In this document: piece after piece, positions 29,455 through 38,692 of the stretch | Layout: every line of letters starts with the position of its first letter | How positions within the stretch are numbered: the first letter of the stretch is position 1 | Source: Lentibacillus lipolyticus | GTDB lineage: Bacteria; Bacillota; Bacilli; Bacillales; Amphibacillaceae | Assembly: GCA_004145795.1 (NCBI GenBank) | Contig: SEIO01000003.1 | Span: 1 to 64,000, forward strand | Length of the DNA: 64,000 nt | Direction of reading: 5' to 3' | The notes under the pieces: generated by a model | Databases searched by the model: none | What the model was told of the DNA's origin: nothing | Seen by the model: only the letters and a program-made list of their open reading frames with translations | Translations under genes and position numbers: made by a program

Positions 29455-29795
29455 GAATATCTTGGGTAATCTGCAGGTAAGATAGCGTGTTGGTCGCGCA
29501 GGATATCGTCGCCATAGCATCAAGAATCATCCCGATCAAGGGAAAATCGGCGCTTGGGCTGCGAGAATCGCCCGAGCAGGAGTGGAATCGCCGTTTCGCC
29601 GCCAGGAATTCGCCCAGGGAGAACATCAACCAGATACCGAATGAACTCCGAACCATCAGGCTGGATTCGATTTAATTGCTAATTTTCCAGTTTAATTGGC
29701 TGTATTATTTATGATTTTTGTGTAAAATAGCAGTCATAGGACATTAGTATAACGAATCTAGAATAGATAGTTCATTACTGAGGGGGAAAACGGTT
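29455..29795. other. Noncoding stretch with a GC-rich core
   Basis: 29480-29675 is clearly richer in G and C than its neighbours. Open frames exist on both strands (29487-29675 plus, 29402-29656 minus) but neither has a ribosome binding site or a protein family I know. After it the DNA returns to AT-rich and holds the upstream region of the next flavin reductase. It may be a degraded or imported fragment. Confidence 0.4.
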
Positions 29796-30362
29796 TTGAA
29801 AGTAGTTGGGATTGCTGGTTCGGTGGTTGGTTCAAAAACCCGGATTGCAGTGGAATATATATTAAATCAAATAAATGATGAACACCAGGATACGGAAACG
29901 GAATTAATTGATTTAAAGTCATATGAACTTGTGTTCAGTGACGGCCGGGATTACCGAGAATATACGGGTGATACGAAAGCTGTATTAGAAAAAGTGATGG
30001 AAGCAGATGCCTTTATCATCGGTACGCCAATCTTCCAGGCATCCATTCCTGGGCCGCTTAAAAATTTATTTGATCTGCTGCCAAATGATGCCTTTCGTAA
30101 CAAAGTGGTCGGGATTGTGGCAACAGCAGGATCTGCCAGGCACTATCTTATACCCGAGCATCAGCTGAAACCAATTCTTTCGTATATGAAGGCTGTTATC
30201 ATACCAAAGTACGTATTTGTGGAAGAGAAATATTATGATCAAAAGGCAATTGTGAATGATGATGTAATAGTCAGGTTGAAACGTCTGGCTGATGATGCGG
30301 TGCAAGGGATGCGCGTTTTTCAGGAAATCAAAACAACAGAAAACGCTGTATTCCCGTTTTAA
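29796..30362 (+). CDS. NADPH-dependent FMN reductase family protein, paralogue
   Basis: 188 residues. Same family as the gene at 24185-24733: KVVGIAGSVVGSKTR at the start, GTPIFQASIPGPLKNLFDLL near 75-94, and EHQLKPILSY. It starts with TTG after AGGGGGAAAA, as its paralogue does. Cytosolic flavoprotein, probably reducing flavins or quinone-like compounds with NADPH. Followed by a pseudouridine synthase gene 33 nt downstream. Confidence 0.85.
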   Translation: MKVVGIAGSVVGSKTRIAVEYILNQINDEHQDTETELIDLKSYELVFSDGRDYREYTGDTKAVLEKVMEADAFIIGTPIFQASIPGPLKNLFDLLPNDAFRNKVVGIVATAGSARHYLIPEHQLKPILSYMKAVIIPKYVFVEEKYYDQKAIVNDDVIVRLKRLADDAVQGMRVFQEIKTTENAVFPF

Positions 30363-30395
30363 TGGGATAAGCAATGTAGAAAGGATCTACAATTT

Positions 30396-31100
30396 ATGAA
30401 GGAGATGTGGAAGTGGATGGAAATTCCAATCCTGTATGAAGATAATCATCTTCTTGTCGTTGAAAAACCGGTTAATATACCGGTACAAGAGGACAGCACC
30501 GGCGATGAAGATTTACTGACAATGTTAAAGGCTGATATCAAAATCCGTTACCAGAAACCGGGGAATGTCTATTTGGGCCTGATCCACCGCCTTGATCGCC
30601 CGGTTGGCGGAGCAATGGTTTTTGGCAAAACGTCCAAAGCGGCCTCCCGTTTGTCGGATGCGATGCGCAGAGGGGCATTTGATAAGGACTATCTCGCTGT
30701 TGTAAGGGGACGCCCGTCCTCACAAAAAGCAGTGCTGGAAGATTACTTGTTTAAAGATCGTCGTGCAAATAAAGTCCATATTGTTTCGTCAAACCATCAC
30801 AAAGCCAAAAAAGCTGTTCTCACATATGAGGTAATCAGCCAAAACAATGATCTAAGCCTATTGGCCATTAAACTTGAAACGGGAAGGCCACATCAGATTC
30901 GTGTACAGCTTGCTTCCATTGGCTGCCCGATATATGGGGATCAGAAGTATGGACAAAACGTGAATAAGCCTGGTCAGCAGATTGCTCTATGGTCTCACCA
31001 ACTGGCCGTTGAACATCCAACAAACAAAGATACGGTGACAGCATCATCCCTGCCACCAGCGGTATATCCATGGAACCAGTGGCCGGAATTTTGCAAGTAA
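30396..31100 (+). CDS. RluA-family pseudouridine synthase
   Basis: 234 residues. Isomerises specific uridines in rRNA or tRNA. The catalytic motif is LIHRLDRPVGG (HRLDR with the essential Asp), near residue 65-75; KDYLAVVRG and GRPHQIRVQLA are further RluA signatures. No S4 domain is present, so this is the short form like B. subtilis YhcT. Start: AGAAAGGA lies 10 nt before ATG 30396; ATG 30417, after AAGGAG at 12 nt, is an alternative that would drop seven residues. Target uridine unknown. Confidence 0.9.
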   Translation: MKEMWKWMEIPILYEDNHLLVVEKPVNIPVQEDSTGDEDLLTMLKADIKIRYQKPGNVYLGLIHRLDRPVGGAMVFGKTSKAASRLSDAMRRGAFDKDYLAVVRGRPSSQKAVLEDYLFKDRRANKVHIVSSNHHKAKKAVLTYEVISQNNDLSLLAIKLETGRPHQIRVQLASIGCPIYGDQKYGQNVNKPGQQIALWSHQLAVEHPTNKDTVTASSLPPAVYPWNQWPEFCK

Positions 31101-31113
31101 GGGGCTGATCTTA

Positions 31114-31521
31114 ATGGGAAAATCATTACATACATTCATGATTTCAACAAAGGAGAAACAGTCGTTTACCAATCTGGATGGGTACCTGAACGAGGCTCTT
31201 TCTGATAGTAATGTACGGGATGGCATTATGGTCGTTTATTGTCCGCATACGACCGGTGCGATTACGATCAATGAGAATGCGGATCCAGATGTAAAGACTG
31301 ATTTGAAGTTTGGGCTGGATGAGACATTTCCGAACAAGCCGGACTACATTCATATGGAAGGCAACTCAGACGGGCATATGAAGTCGTCTGTTGTTGGAGC
31401 CAGTGAGACGTTAATCATTTCTGACGGGCGTTTTATTCTGGGGACATGGCAGAGTGTCTATTTTTGTGAATTTGATGGGCCAAGGGAGAGAACGATACAT
31501 GTGAAGATTATCGAAGGATAA
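31114..31521 (+). CDS. YjbQ-family (UPF0047) protein
   Basis: 135 residues. The UPF0047 signatures are clear: YCPHTTGAITINENADPDV near 43-61 and GTWQSVYFCEFDGPR near the C-terminus, with conserved HMKSS in between. Members form trimers and have weak thiamine-phosphate synthase activity; the physiological role is unsettled. ATG after AAGGGGCTGATC. It lies 13 nt after the pseudouridine synthase gene, so co-transcription is likely. Confidence 0.92.
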   Translation: MGKSLHTFMISTKEKQSFTNLDGYLNEALSDSNVRDGIMVVYCPHTTGAITINENADPDVKTDLKFGLDETFPNKPDYIHMEGNSDGHMKSSVVGASETLIISDGRFILGTWQSVYFCEFDGPRERTIHVKIIEG

Positions 31522-31538
31522 AGAGGAGGTATTAAGAC

Positions 31539-31886
31539 ATGGCTGAATTAAACGAATTGCAATCAAATGAACAATTGAAACAGGTATGGGAGCATTCTTC
31601 GAAACAACCGATTCTCCTTTTTAAGCACAGTACGACATGTCCAATCAGCGCCGCCGCGTTCAAACAGTATCAAACATTTCTGGAATCAGCCGGGAATGAT
31701 TTGAATGGCTATTTGGTTAAGGTGATTGAAAATAGGGATATTTCTAACCAGGTTGAAATAGTGACCAATGTCAAACATGAATCACCCCAAATTTTTCTGA
31801 TTCAAAACCGGGAAGTGGTTTGGAACACATCCCATTCCAACATTACCGCAGATGCTATTACCAAAGCACTGCAAGAGGCAACATAG
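31539..31886 (+). CDS. ytxJ: YtxJ, bacillithiol-system redox protein
   Basis: 115 residues with a thioredoxin-like fold and a single Cys in TTCPIS (residue 34-38 region), the monothiol bacilliredoxin-type site of YtxJ (BrxC). It would remove bacillithiol from protein thiols during oxidative stress. RBS AGAGGAGG precedes the ATG. 17 nt after the yjbQ-type gene, so probably in the same operon. Its presence implies the organism makes bacillithiol, though no bsh genes are in the window. Confidence 0.9.
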   Translation: MAELNELQSNEQLKQVWEHSSKQPILLFKHSTTCPISAAAFKQYQTFLESAGNDLNGYLVKVIENRDISNQVEIVTNVKHESPQIFLIQNREVVWNTSHSNITADAITKALQEAT

Positions 31887-31956
31887 GTACCGAATAAGTT
31901 TTATTAATATGCATTAATGGGCTATTATTTCACTTTATAAATGGGGGTGGATGCCG

Positions 31957-32676
31957 GTGCAGACGTTTAAACTGCTTACATGGAATATTCGCCAGGGCGG
32001 TAAAAAAGCAATACAGCAGATTGCACATTCGCTTGAAGCCCATGGTGCTGATGTAGTGGTATTGTCGGAATATAAAGAAAATACCTCCGGCAATTATTTG
32101 AAGCAGTATTTATCCGAAGCAGGCTGGCCGCACAGTGCATCCTCCCATCCCCAGCATAAGGAAAATGGTATGCTCATTGCCTCTAGAACCCCACTGAAAC
32201 GAATGGAGCCCCCCTTTTCCGCTAAGCGCGGTTCCAGCCGCTGGAATGAAGTATACATCCCTCATTATGATTTATTTCTATTAGGTGTCCATGTGCCAAA
32301 TGTGAATGAACACTATGATAAGACGTTTCATTGGGAGCATATTATTTCCTATGCGACGCAACAAAAAGATAATAGATGTGTGATTACCGGCGACTTCAAC
32401 ACAGCACGCCGGGAAGAAAAGGCAATGGCACCGAAGAAGTACAGCCAATTCATCCAAACCATGGAAGACGATGGGTGGACGGATGCAAGGAAAGTCTTAG
32501 CGCCAGAAACACCAGGGTATACTTGGTACAGCAACAGAAAGAATGGCTATCGTTTGGACTATATCTTCTTGTCACCGGCATTACACGGTCGTTTGCTTGC
32601 ATGTGGTCACTCGCATCATGAGCGACTTCAAAACTATTCCGATCATGCGATTGTAGAGGCAAAATTAATCGTATAG
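31957..32676 (+). CDS. Endonuclease/exonuclease/phosphatase-family protein
   Basis: 239 residues. EEP fold: LLTWNIRQGG at the start (Asn metal ligand), VVLSEYKENT (Glu ligand), ITGDFNTAR (Asp-Phe-Asn) and the C-terminal YRLDYIF and YSDHAIVEAKL (catalytic Asp-His). Metal-dependent hydrolase of phosphodiester or phosphomonoester bonds; substrate unknown. GTG 31957 is 7 nt from GGGGGTGG; ATG 31951 directly abuts it and is less likely. Confidence 0.82.
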   Translation: MQTFKLLTWNIRQGGKKAIQQIAHSLEAHGADVVVLSEYKENTSGNYLKQYLSEAGWPHSASSHPQHKENGMLIASRTPLKRMEPPFSAKRGSSRWNEVYIPHYDLFLLGVHVPNVNEHYDKTFHWEHIISYATQQKDNRCVITGDFNTARREEKAMAPKKYSQFIQTMEDDGWTDARKVLAPETPGYTWYSNRKNGYRLDYIFLSPALHGRLLACGHSHHERLQNYSDHAIVEAKLIV

Positions 32677-32766
32677 TCGTACCATTATCCATAAGCTGCT
32701 TTATGTATAATCCTTTTCGCTCTAGAAATACTATAAAAAACTGACGAAAAGGGTGTGTCTTTTTAC

Positions 32767-33228
32767 ATGGTGCATTTAAAAGCATTAGGAATCAAGGCAA
32801 TTGCGATTGGTCTGACCGTCTTTTCGCTATTCGGGTTATTTTATAATGCTAATTTGACGAACTTATTCTGGATTAGTGTGCTAACAACCGGTATTACTTA
32901 CCTGATTGGGGAATTGTTTGTTCTTGGCAGGTTTGGTAATGTTGTTGCTTCGATTGCGGATTTTCCGCTGGCATTTCTGTCGCTCTGGCTTTTAGGGGTG
33001 ATGTTCATAGATGCCGGTATTCCTATTGTAACGACATCTCTAATTGCTGCCTTTTTTATTACTTGCTGTGAACCGTTTATTCATACGTATATTACTGAGC
33101 AGCTAGCGGTGGAACGCAAGGATGAGGACGAAAGCTCTTCCATTACAGGTCAGCTTCAAACGGAATTTTCGGAGGAATTTGAAGCAGACATAGTGACAGA
33201 TACCAAAGAAATCAATGATGATAAATAA
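32767..33228 (+). CDS. YndM-family (DUF2512) membrane protein
   Basis: 153 residues. Four hydrophobic segments (about 8-26, 32-54, 60-80, 86-104) with the DUF2512 pattern KALGIKAIAIG at the start, YLIGELFVL in the second segment and IADFPLAFLSLW in the third. An acidic tail follows from residue 115. Function unknown; YndM of B. subtilis is a relative. ATG 32767 is about 11 nt from AGGGTG. Confidence 0.85.
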   Translation: MVHLKALGIKAIAIGLTVFSLFGLFYNANLTNLFWISVLTTGITYLIGELFVLGRFGNVVASIADFPLAFLSLWLLGVMFIDAGIPIVTTSLIAAFFITCCEPFIHTYITEQLAVERKDEDESSSITGQLQTEFSEEFEADIVTDTKEINDDK

Positions 33229-33323
33229 ATTGTTCAGAGATTTCTTTTCACCATGAACAAGTGTTCCGGTTATTAATTGAAACCATTTCCCCTTATAATC
33301 GAATAAAAGAACGAAGTATTATT

Positions 33324-33351
33324 TTGATTCCTGGCGCGAGTGGTGTATCAT
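33324..33351 (+). promoter_or_regulatory. Possible sigma-A promoter of the UPF0182 gene
   Basis: TTGATT (33324-33329), 16-bp spacer, TATCAT (33346-33351), 44 nt before the TTG start. Confidence 0.45.
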
Positions 33352-33394
33352 GGGAAAAAAGGAAGTCTTTTTGCTATAAGGGGAGAGAAAAGCG

Positions 33395-36202
33395 TTGGAT
33401 ATTTTTGACGGAGGTTCCGGAAACGGCCGGAAAATAAAGCTTAATAAAAAACTTAACTGGCTTGGTTATTTGGTGCTTGCACTTGTTGTTTTAGTGATTG
33501 CGGGTACCTTCAGTATTGGTATTATAACGGATTATATCTGGATGGATTCACTGAATTATGCAGATGTATTCACAACGGTCTTAACAAGCAAGGTTATCTT
33601 GGGCGCATCGGGATTTGTTTTGTTTGCAGCAGGGACGTTTTTTACGCTGTATTGGATTCGGCGTTCCTACATAAAGCATTTTGATGCAGGACAATTGCCG
33701 CCGATTCTGCTGAAGCGGAAAGCAATTATGTTCATTATGCTTGCTATTTCTGCTATGATTGGTCTGTTTGGAAGCAGCATCATTCAGGGAATTGGCTGGG
33801 AGCGAACACTGAAATTCATTCACCATGTGTCGTTTGGGAAGACGGATCCGCATTTTAACATGGATATATCATTTTATGTTTATGTACTGCCGTTTCTTAA
33901 TTTTCTAGTGTTTGTTCTGCTTGGGCTGGGTATCTTTTTCCTGCTGGTGCAAGCGGGTGCATACTCGGTTTTCCATATGTATCGGTTGAGTCGCTCTGCT
34001 CAGTTGCATCTAGGGATAACACTGGGCATTGTTGGCTTACTTCTGGCAGGCTTCCACGCTTTGCAGCCATTTGGAACGCTGTCAACCAATAGAGTGAACT
34101 TATTCCAGGAAAGTGTTGTAACAGGATTAAGCTACACGGATGACGTTATCAACGTTCCGAAAGCCTACATTCTGGCTGCGGCGGCCATTATTATGGCCAT
34201 TTGGATGATTGTTGCGCTCATCCGTGGCAGACTGCGATCGATTATTATTCCAGTTGCTGCTTATGTCGGATTGGTAATCGTTGGCCAGGGGGCATCGATT
34301 GTCGTTCAAAACTTCATTGTATCGCCAAATGAGTTTTCAAAAGAGAAGCCGTATCTGGAGGACAATTTGACGTATACCAGGGCTGCTTATGATCTGGACA
34401 GTATCAAGGAGAAGGAGCATCCTGGCAATAGCACACTTTCAGCAGAAATGATTGAACGGAACAGTGCGACGATTGATAATGTGCGCATGAATGACTCAAG
34501 GCCGCTCTTGGATGTATATAATCAGCTGCAGACATTCCGCACATACTATGAATTCAACGATGTTGATATCGACCGTTATCAAATTGATGGCGATTATGAG
34601 CAAGTCTTTCTAGGGGCTAGGGAACTGAATACGAAAGACCTCCCAAGCCAGGCCCAAACATGGGTCAACCAGAACTTGCGATATACGCACGGGTATGGAT
34701 TGGCCATGAGTCACGTTAATCAAGTGACACCACAGGGTCAGCCGGAATACATGCTGAAGAATCTTCCCCCGGAAGGTGTGCTGGATGTCAGCCGGCCGCA
34801 AATTTATTTTGGCGAGGAACCGTACAAAAATGTGATTGTCAACAGTGCGGTAGAGGAATTTGATTACCCGTCAGGCGATGAAAACGTTGATACACGTTTC
34901 GATGCGGAAACGGGAATACCATTGTCCGGAATAAACCGATTGTTGTTTGCTTTAGATGAAGGTTCTTTCCGTATGTTTATATCTGATCAGGTAACGGATG
35001 ACAGCCAGCTTCTTGCAACCAGAAATATTATGGACAGGGTAAACCGGATTGCACCGTTTTTTACGTATGATCAGGATCCATATATGGTTGTCCGTGATGA
35101 TGGCAGTGTAGTCTGGATGCTGGATGCTTATTTGTCTGCTGAAAATTATCCGTATTCAGAGGCATTTCAAGGGGAAACCAACTATATCCGTAATCCGATC
35201 AAAGTAGCAGTGGATGCTTATACCGGTGAGGTAAACTTCTATTTGGCGGAGCCTGACAATCCGTTGTTGCGGACGTTCCAGAACATTTTCCCGGATATGT
35301 TTACCGAAGAAGTGCCGGAAGATATTAAAGCCCATTTCCGTTACCCGGAGAAACTGTTCACTGTTCAAGCTTCGATGTATGGCACGTATCACATGTCCGA
35401 CCTAGAAGTGTTTTATAATCGGGAAGACTTTTGGCAGTTCCCGACCGAGAAGTATTTCAATGAGGATACGACCATGGAGCCGTACTATACTACACTAAAA
35501 TTGCCTGATCAGGATGAAGAAGAATTTATTCTGATGATGCCGTACACACCTAAAAACAGACAGAACATGATTGCCTGGATGGGTGTACGAAACGATGGCG
35601 GCAATTATGGGGACATGTTTGTGTACCGGTTCCCGAAACAGCGGAATATTTACGGTCCGCAGCAAATTGAGAACAGAATCAATCAGGATAGCGAGATTTC
35701 GCAGGAACTGAACTTGTGGTCACAAGGCGGATCAGAAGTGATACGCGGGAACCTGCTCGCTATACCGATTGAAGATACCGTTTTATATGTGGAACCGATT
35801 TACATTGAATCCAATAACGAAACATCTCTGCCGGAAGTGAAACGGGTTGTCCTGGCCTATGGTGACCAAATTGTTATGGAAGCCAATTTCGATAAAGCCT
35901 TGGAGGAAATGCTGAAGATCGTTGACCCTGACATTGAAGACGATGGGAAACAGGATGATCAGGAAGGTGACAAACCAGACAAAGGGCAGGATCCTTCTGA
36001 GCCATTAACCGGAGCGAACGAAAAGCTGCAGGCGTTTTCCGATCTGTTTGATGCTTATAAACAGGCATTGTCCGATGGTAATTGGCAGGAAGCAGCGGAA
36101 ATCATGGATGAACTGGAAGGCATACTGACCGAGACGATAAAGCAAGAAGGGCCGGAACAGACACCCGACAACCAGGAAAATACAACCGAAACAGAAGAGT
36201 AG
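33395..36202 (+). CDS. UPF0182 family large membrane protein
   Basis: 935 residues. The N-terminal third has seven or so hydrophobic segments (about residues 17-310), with DYIWMDSLNYADVFTT after the first, typical of UPF0182. A large extracytoplasmic domain follows (SRPQIYFGE, FGEEPY, NRIAPFFTYDQDPYMV, YPEKLFTVQASMYGTYHM). The acidic C-terminus (from about 840) is rich in Asp, Glu and Gln. Function unknown despite wide occurrence in Firmicutes and Actinobacteria. TTG start after AAGGGGAGAG. Single gene ended by a terminator. Confidence 0.92.
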   Translation: MDIFDGGSGNGRKIKLNKKLNWLGYLVLALVVLVIAGTFSIGIITDYIWMDSLNYADVFTTVLTSKVILGASGFVLFAAGTFFTLYWIRRSYIKHFDAGQLPPILLKRKAIMFIMLAISAMIGLFGSSIIQGIGWERTLKFIHHVSFGKTDPHFNMDISFYVYVLPFLNFLVFVLLGLGIFFLLVQAGAYSVFHMYRLSRSAQLHLGITLGIVGLLLAGFHALQPFGTLSTNRVNLFQESVVTGLSYTDDVINVPKAYILAAAAIIMAIWMIVALIRGRLRSIIIPVAAYVGLVIVGQGASIVVQNFIVSPNEFSKEKPYLEDNLTYTRAAYDLDSIKEKEHPGNSTLSAEMIERNSATIDNVRMNDSRPLLDVYNQLQTFRTYYEFNDVDIDRYQIDGDYEQVFLGARELNTKDLPSQAQTWVNQNLRYTHGYGLAMSHVNQVTPQGQPEYMLKNLPPEGVLDVSRPQIYFGEEPYKNVIVNSAVEEFDYPSGDENVDTRFDAETGIPLSGINRLLFALDEGSFRMFISDQVTDDSQLLATRNIMDRVNRIAPFFTYDQDPYMVVRDDGSVVWMLDAYLSAENYPYSEAFQGETNYIRNPIKVAVDAYTGEVNFYLAEPDNPLLRTFQNIFPDMFTEEVPEDIKAHFRYPEKLFTVQASMYGTYHMSDLEVFYNREDFWQFPTEKYFNEDTTMEPYYTTLKLPDQDEEEFILMMPYTPKNRQNMIAWMGVRNDGGNYGDMFVYRFPKQRNIYGPQQIENRINQDSEISQELNLWSQGGSEVIRGNLLAIPIEDTVLYVEPIYIESNNETSLPEVKRVVLAYGDQIVMEANFDKALEEMLKIVDPDIEDDGKQDDQEGDKPDKGQDPSEPLTGANEKLQAFSDLFDAYKQALSDGNWQEAAEIMDELEGILTETIKQEGPEQTPDNQENTTETEE

Positions 36203-36206
36203 ATGG

Positions 36207-36247
36207 AAAAAATCGGGGAGCGTTTAACGCCACCCCGATTTTTTTGT
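36207..36247 (+). terminator. Terminator after UPF0182 gene
   Basis: AAAAATCGGGG pairs with CCCCGATTTTT, with a nested GCGTT/AACGC stem in the loop. Confidence 0.85.
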
Positions 36248-36503
36248 GTAACGACGTATAACCGTCAAAAGGTTTCGTTTTGTTCTGTATTTTGGCCGTC
36301 TATTTCAATTCCCGGGTTGGGTGATTTGCCGATCGAAGAGATGAAGTTTATGCCGGTCATCATTCTGCCCGTTCTCACGATTGGTTTAACTGCTACAGGA
36401 TGTTTGGGTATAACCGCCGGGAATGTCTAAGGGCAGTAAGGAAAAATATGCGGAGTGGGACAGTTTATATCAGCTACGTTGTGAACAATAAAGTTTAGGA
36501 AAA
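36248..36503. other. Intergenic stretch, no confident gene
   Basis: A 29-codon frame from ATG 36341 encodes a hydrophobic peptide with a lipobox-like TATGC and then stops. It could be the start of a lost lipoprotein gene. The remainder shows nothing recognisable. Confidence 0.35.
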
Positions 36504-36560
36504 AGCAAAATCCGAACTGATTCCTACAGAAAAATGTAGAATCATCATTCGGATTTTTCG
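36504..36560 (-). repeat. Palindromic terminator repeat, copy A
   Basis: AAAATCCGAA (36507-36516) pairs with TTCGGATTTT (36548-36557); a nested CTACA/TGTAG stem (36524-36539 region) fills the loop. Read on the minus strand it terminates the catalase gene. The first 22 bases on that strand (36560-36539) are identical to those of another element at 61719-61740, so it is a repeat and not only a terminator. Confidence 0.75.
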
Positions 36561-36595
36561 TGACATACATACTTTTGTTCCAGTTTCGTGCTTAC

Positions 36596-38209
36596 TTAAT
36601 ACGGCTCGGCGTTGTGTCCTTTTTCTGAAGCCTGTTTTGGAGCTTGTTCAGCATCTTTGTTTCCGAGTGGATTTTTGCTGGAGCTGCCGTCTTTTTTCAT
36701 ATTGGCCGCCTCTGCCAGTCCTTCTCGCAGACGCCGTCCGTATTCATCGTCAGCATCTTCGGCGAGCGCAATCATTTTATCCTGAATTTCCTGCGTGCAT
36801 TCAGAAAGATCGCCTACAAGATTTGAAATTAATTCATCTTTTTCCCAGTCTTCAAACCAGCGGTAGGTTTCCCCGGCCTGCTTGGTATTGCTTTGTCTGA
36901 CGATTGGTTCACGGACGAGGTTGCCTTCGACTTTCGGTGTGTATTCCTTGCCAACTTGTTCTGCTTCTTTTAAATTCCCCAGGGATGATGGTTCATAGTT
37001 GATATGCGGATTCTTCTTAGGGGAGTGCTCCGGCTCATAACGCATACTACCACCTTCCTGATTGGTTGCCACGCGTTTTTTGGCGGCGTTGATCGGCAAT
37101 TGCAGATAATTGGCGCCAATACGGTAGCGCTGTGTATCAGAATAAGAAAATGTCCGGCCCTGCAGCATTTTGTCTTCTGAAAAATCGAGTCCGTCAACAA
37201 GTACTCCGGTACCAAACGCAGCTTGTTCAACTTCCGTGAAATAATTTTCCGGATTTTTGTTTAAAACCATTTTTCCAACAGGGAGCCATGGGAATTGATC
37301 TTCCGGCCAAATCTTTGTGTCATCAAGCGGGTCAAAATCCAGTTCCGGGTGCTCATCATCACTCATAATTTGAACATATAATTCCCATTCCGGGTAATCA
37401 CCATTTTCAATCGCCTCATATAAATCTTGTGTGGCATGATTGAAGTTAGTTGCCTGGATTTCGTTTGCTTCTTTTACTGTTAGGTTTTTGATACCTTGCT
37501 TAGGCTCCCAGTGATATTTGACTAGAACTGCTTCGCCATCATTGTTTACCCACTTGTACGTATTAACCCCGGACCCTTGCATTTGGCGGTAGTTGGCAGG
37601 AATTCCCCATGGTGAATAAATAAATGTCACCATGTGAAAGGATTCGGGTGAGTTTGAACAAAAGTCAAAGAATTGCTCACTGTCCTGAATGTTCGTAATT
37701 GGATCAGGCTTGAACGCGTGAATCATGTCAGGAAATTTTATTGCGTCACGAATGAAAAAGATTTTTATATTGTTTCCGACAAGATCCCAGTTTCCGTCCT
37801 CTGTGTAAAATTTTACTGCAAAACCGCGTGGATCACGCAGCGTTTCCGGTGAATGTGTACCATGAACAACAGTGGAAAAACGAACAAACAACGGCGTCTG
37901 TTTTCCTTCTTCCTGGAAAACTTTCGCTCTCGTGTATTTGGAAACAGGCTCATCTCCTGCTGTGCCGTAAGATTCAAAATAGCCATGAGCACCTGCGCCA
38001 CGGGCATGGACAATACGTTCAGGCACTTTCTCCCGGTCAAAATGGCTGATCTTTTCGATGAAATCGTAATTTTCCAATGTCGCGGGACCACGGTTGCCTA
38101 CCGTTCGAATGTCCTGATTATTCGTAACCGGGTGTCCCTGCTGGTTTGTCAGCGTGTCCTCATTCTCAATATTTGTCTGATGTTTTTTGTTTGACTGATC
38201 GTCAGCCAT
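36596..38209 (-). CDS. Heme catalase
   Basis: 537 residues. Breaks down hydrogen peroxide. Catalytic His68 in [15 protein letters not shown], the distal Asn in [11 protein letters not shown], and the heme-ligand Tyr in [13 protein letters not shown]. Length and the extended Gln/Lys-rich ends fit the Bacillus KatA/KatX type; I cannot tell the vegetative from the spore form. ATG follows GGAGGTGGCAGC. Divergent from the HMA gene, with FNR-like boxes in the shared upstream region. Ends in a repeat-type terminator. Confidence 0.94.
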   Translation of the reverse strand: MADDQSNKKHQTNIENEDTLTNQQGHPVTNNQDIRTVGNRGPATLENYDFIEKISHFDREKVPERIVHARGAGAHGYFESYGTAGDEPVSKYTRAKVFQEEGKQTPLFVRFSTVVHGTHSPETLRDPRGFAVKFYTEDGNWDLVGNNIKIFFIRDAIKFPDMIHAFKPDPITNIQDSEQFFDFCSNSPESFHMVTFIYSPWGIPANYRQMQGSGVNTYKWVNNDGEAVLVKYHWEPKQGIKNLTVKEANEIQATNFNHATQDLYEAIENGDYPEWELYVQIMSDDEHPELDFDPLDDTKIWPEDQFPWLPVGKMVLNKNPENYFTEVEQAAFGTGVLVDGLDFSEDKMLQGRTFSYSDTQRYRIGANYLQLPINAAKKRVATNQEGGSMRYEPEHSPKKNPHINYEPSSLGNLKEAEQVGKEYTPKVEGNLVREPIVRQSNTKQAGETYRWFEDWEKDELISNLVGDLSECTQEIQDKMIALAEDADDEYGRRLREGLAEAANMKKDGSSSKNPLGNKDAEQAPKQASEKGHNAEPY

Positions 38210-38302
38210 GCTGCCACCTCCAACGTTGTTGATAAACTGTCACTATCTTACTCTAACCAAAGATCAGTAAAATAATCTGCTGTTACGGGAAAGAGTAAAT
38301 AA

Positions 38303-38358
38303 TTGATATACGTCAAAGCTTGAACGGTAAAAACATTCTATACTTGATACAGAATCAA
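38303..38358 (+). promoter_or_regulatory. HMA-gene promoter with two FNR-like boxes
   Basis: Box 1: TTGAT-atac-GTCAA (38303-38316), one mismatch to the FNR consensus TTGAT-N4-ATCAA. The -10 is TATACT (38339-38344), giving a start near 38351 and placing box 1 about 41.5 bp upstream, the class II activator position. Box 2: TTGAT-acaga-ATCAA (38344-38358) has perfect half-sites but a 5-nt spacer and straddles the start. A Crp/Fnr gene lies at 38693. Binding is inferred. Confidence 0.55.
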
Positions 38359-38376
38359 ACAAAGGAGAGATGTAAA

Positions 38377-38604
38377 ATGAAAAGCCTTAAATTTCAACTG
38401 GAACCATTAACTTGTCCATCATGTATTAAAAAAATTGAAGGTGCACTTGGAAAAATCGATGGTGTGGAGCAGGCGAAGGTACTGTTTAACTCGAGCAAGG
38501 TCAAAATAACATTTGAAGAGGAACAAGTCGGCCCTGAGGCTGTAAGAGAAACGATTGAAAAACTCGGTTACCCGGTTGTTTCCAGCTCCAGGCAATCTGC
38601 ATAA
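38377..38604 (+). CDS. Heavy-metal-associated (HMA) domain protein
   Basis: 75 residues, one ferredoxin-like HMA domain. The metal-binding loop is LTCPSCIKKIEG, with Cys13 and Cys16 (CxxC). Standalone domains of this size act as copper or zinc chaperones, such as CopZ. The CPSC site differs from the usual CxHC of CopZ. ATG 38377 follows AAAGGAGAG. No metal ATPase gene is nearby; the neighbour is a Crp/Fnr regulator, and FNR-like boxes precede it. Confidence 0.87.
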   Translation: MKSLKFQLEPLTCPSCIKKIEGALGKIDGVEQAKVLFNSSKVKITFEEEQVGPEAVRETIEKLGYPVVSSSRQSA

Positions 38605-38622
38605 CGAGAAAGAACTAACGTG

Positions 38623-38652
38623 AAAAAAGACAGCTGCCACGCTGTCTTTTTT
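38623..38652 (+). terminator. Terminator after the HMA gene
   Basis: AAAAAGACAGC pairs with GCTGTCTTTTT, 6-nt loop, T run. Confidence 0.85.
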
Positions 38653-38692
38653 GTTATAATGAAGAAAGAACTGAAATCATGGAGGTGAGGGT

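Noticed and set aside
29402-29656. 84-codon minus-strand frame
   Set aside because: Overlaps the end of the beta-propeller gene, no binding site, no recognisable family.
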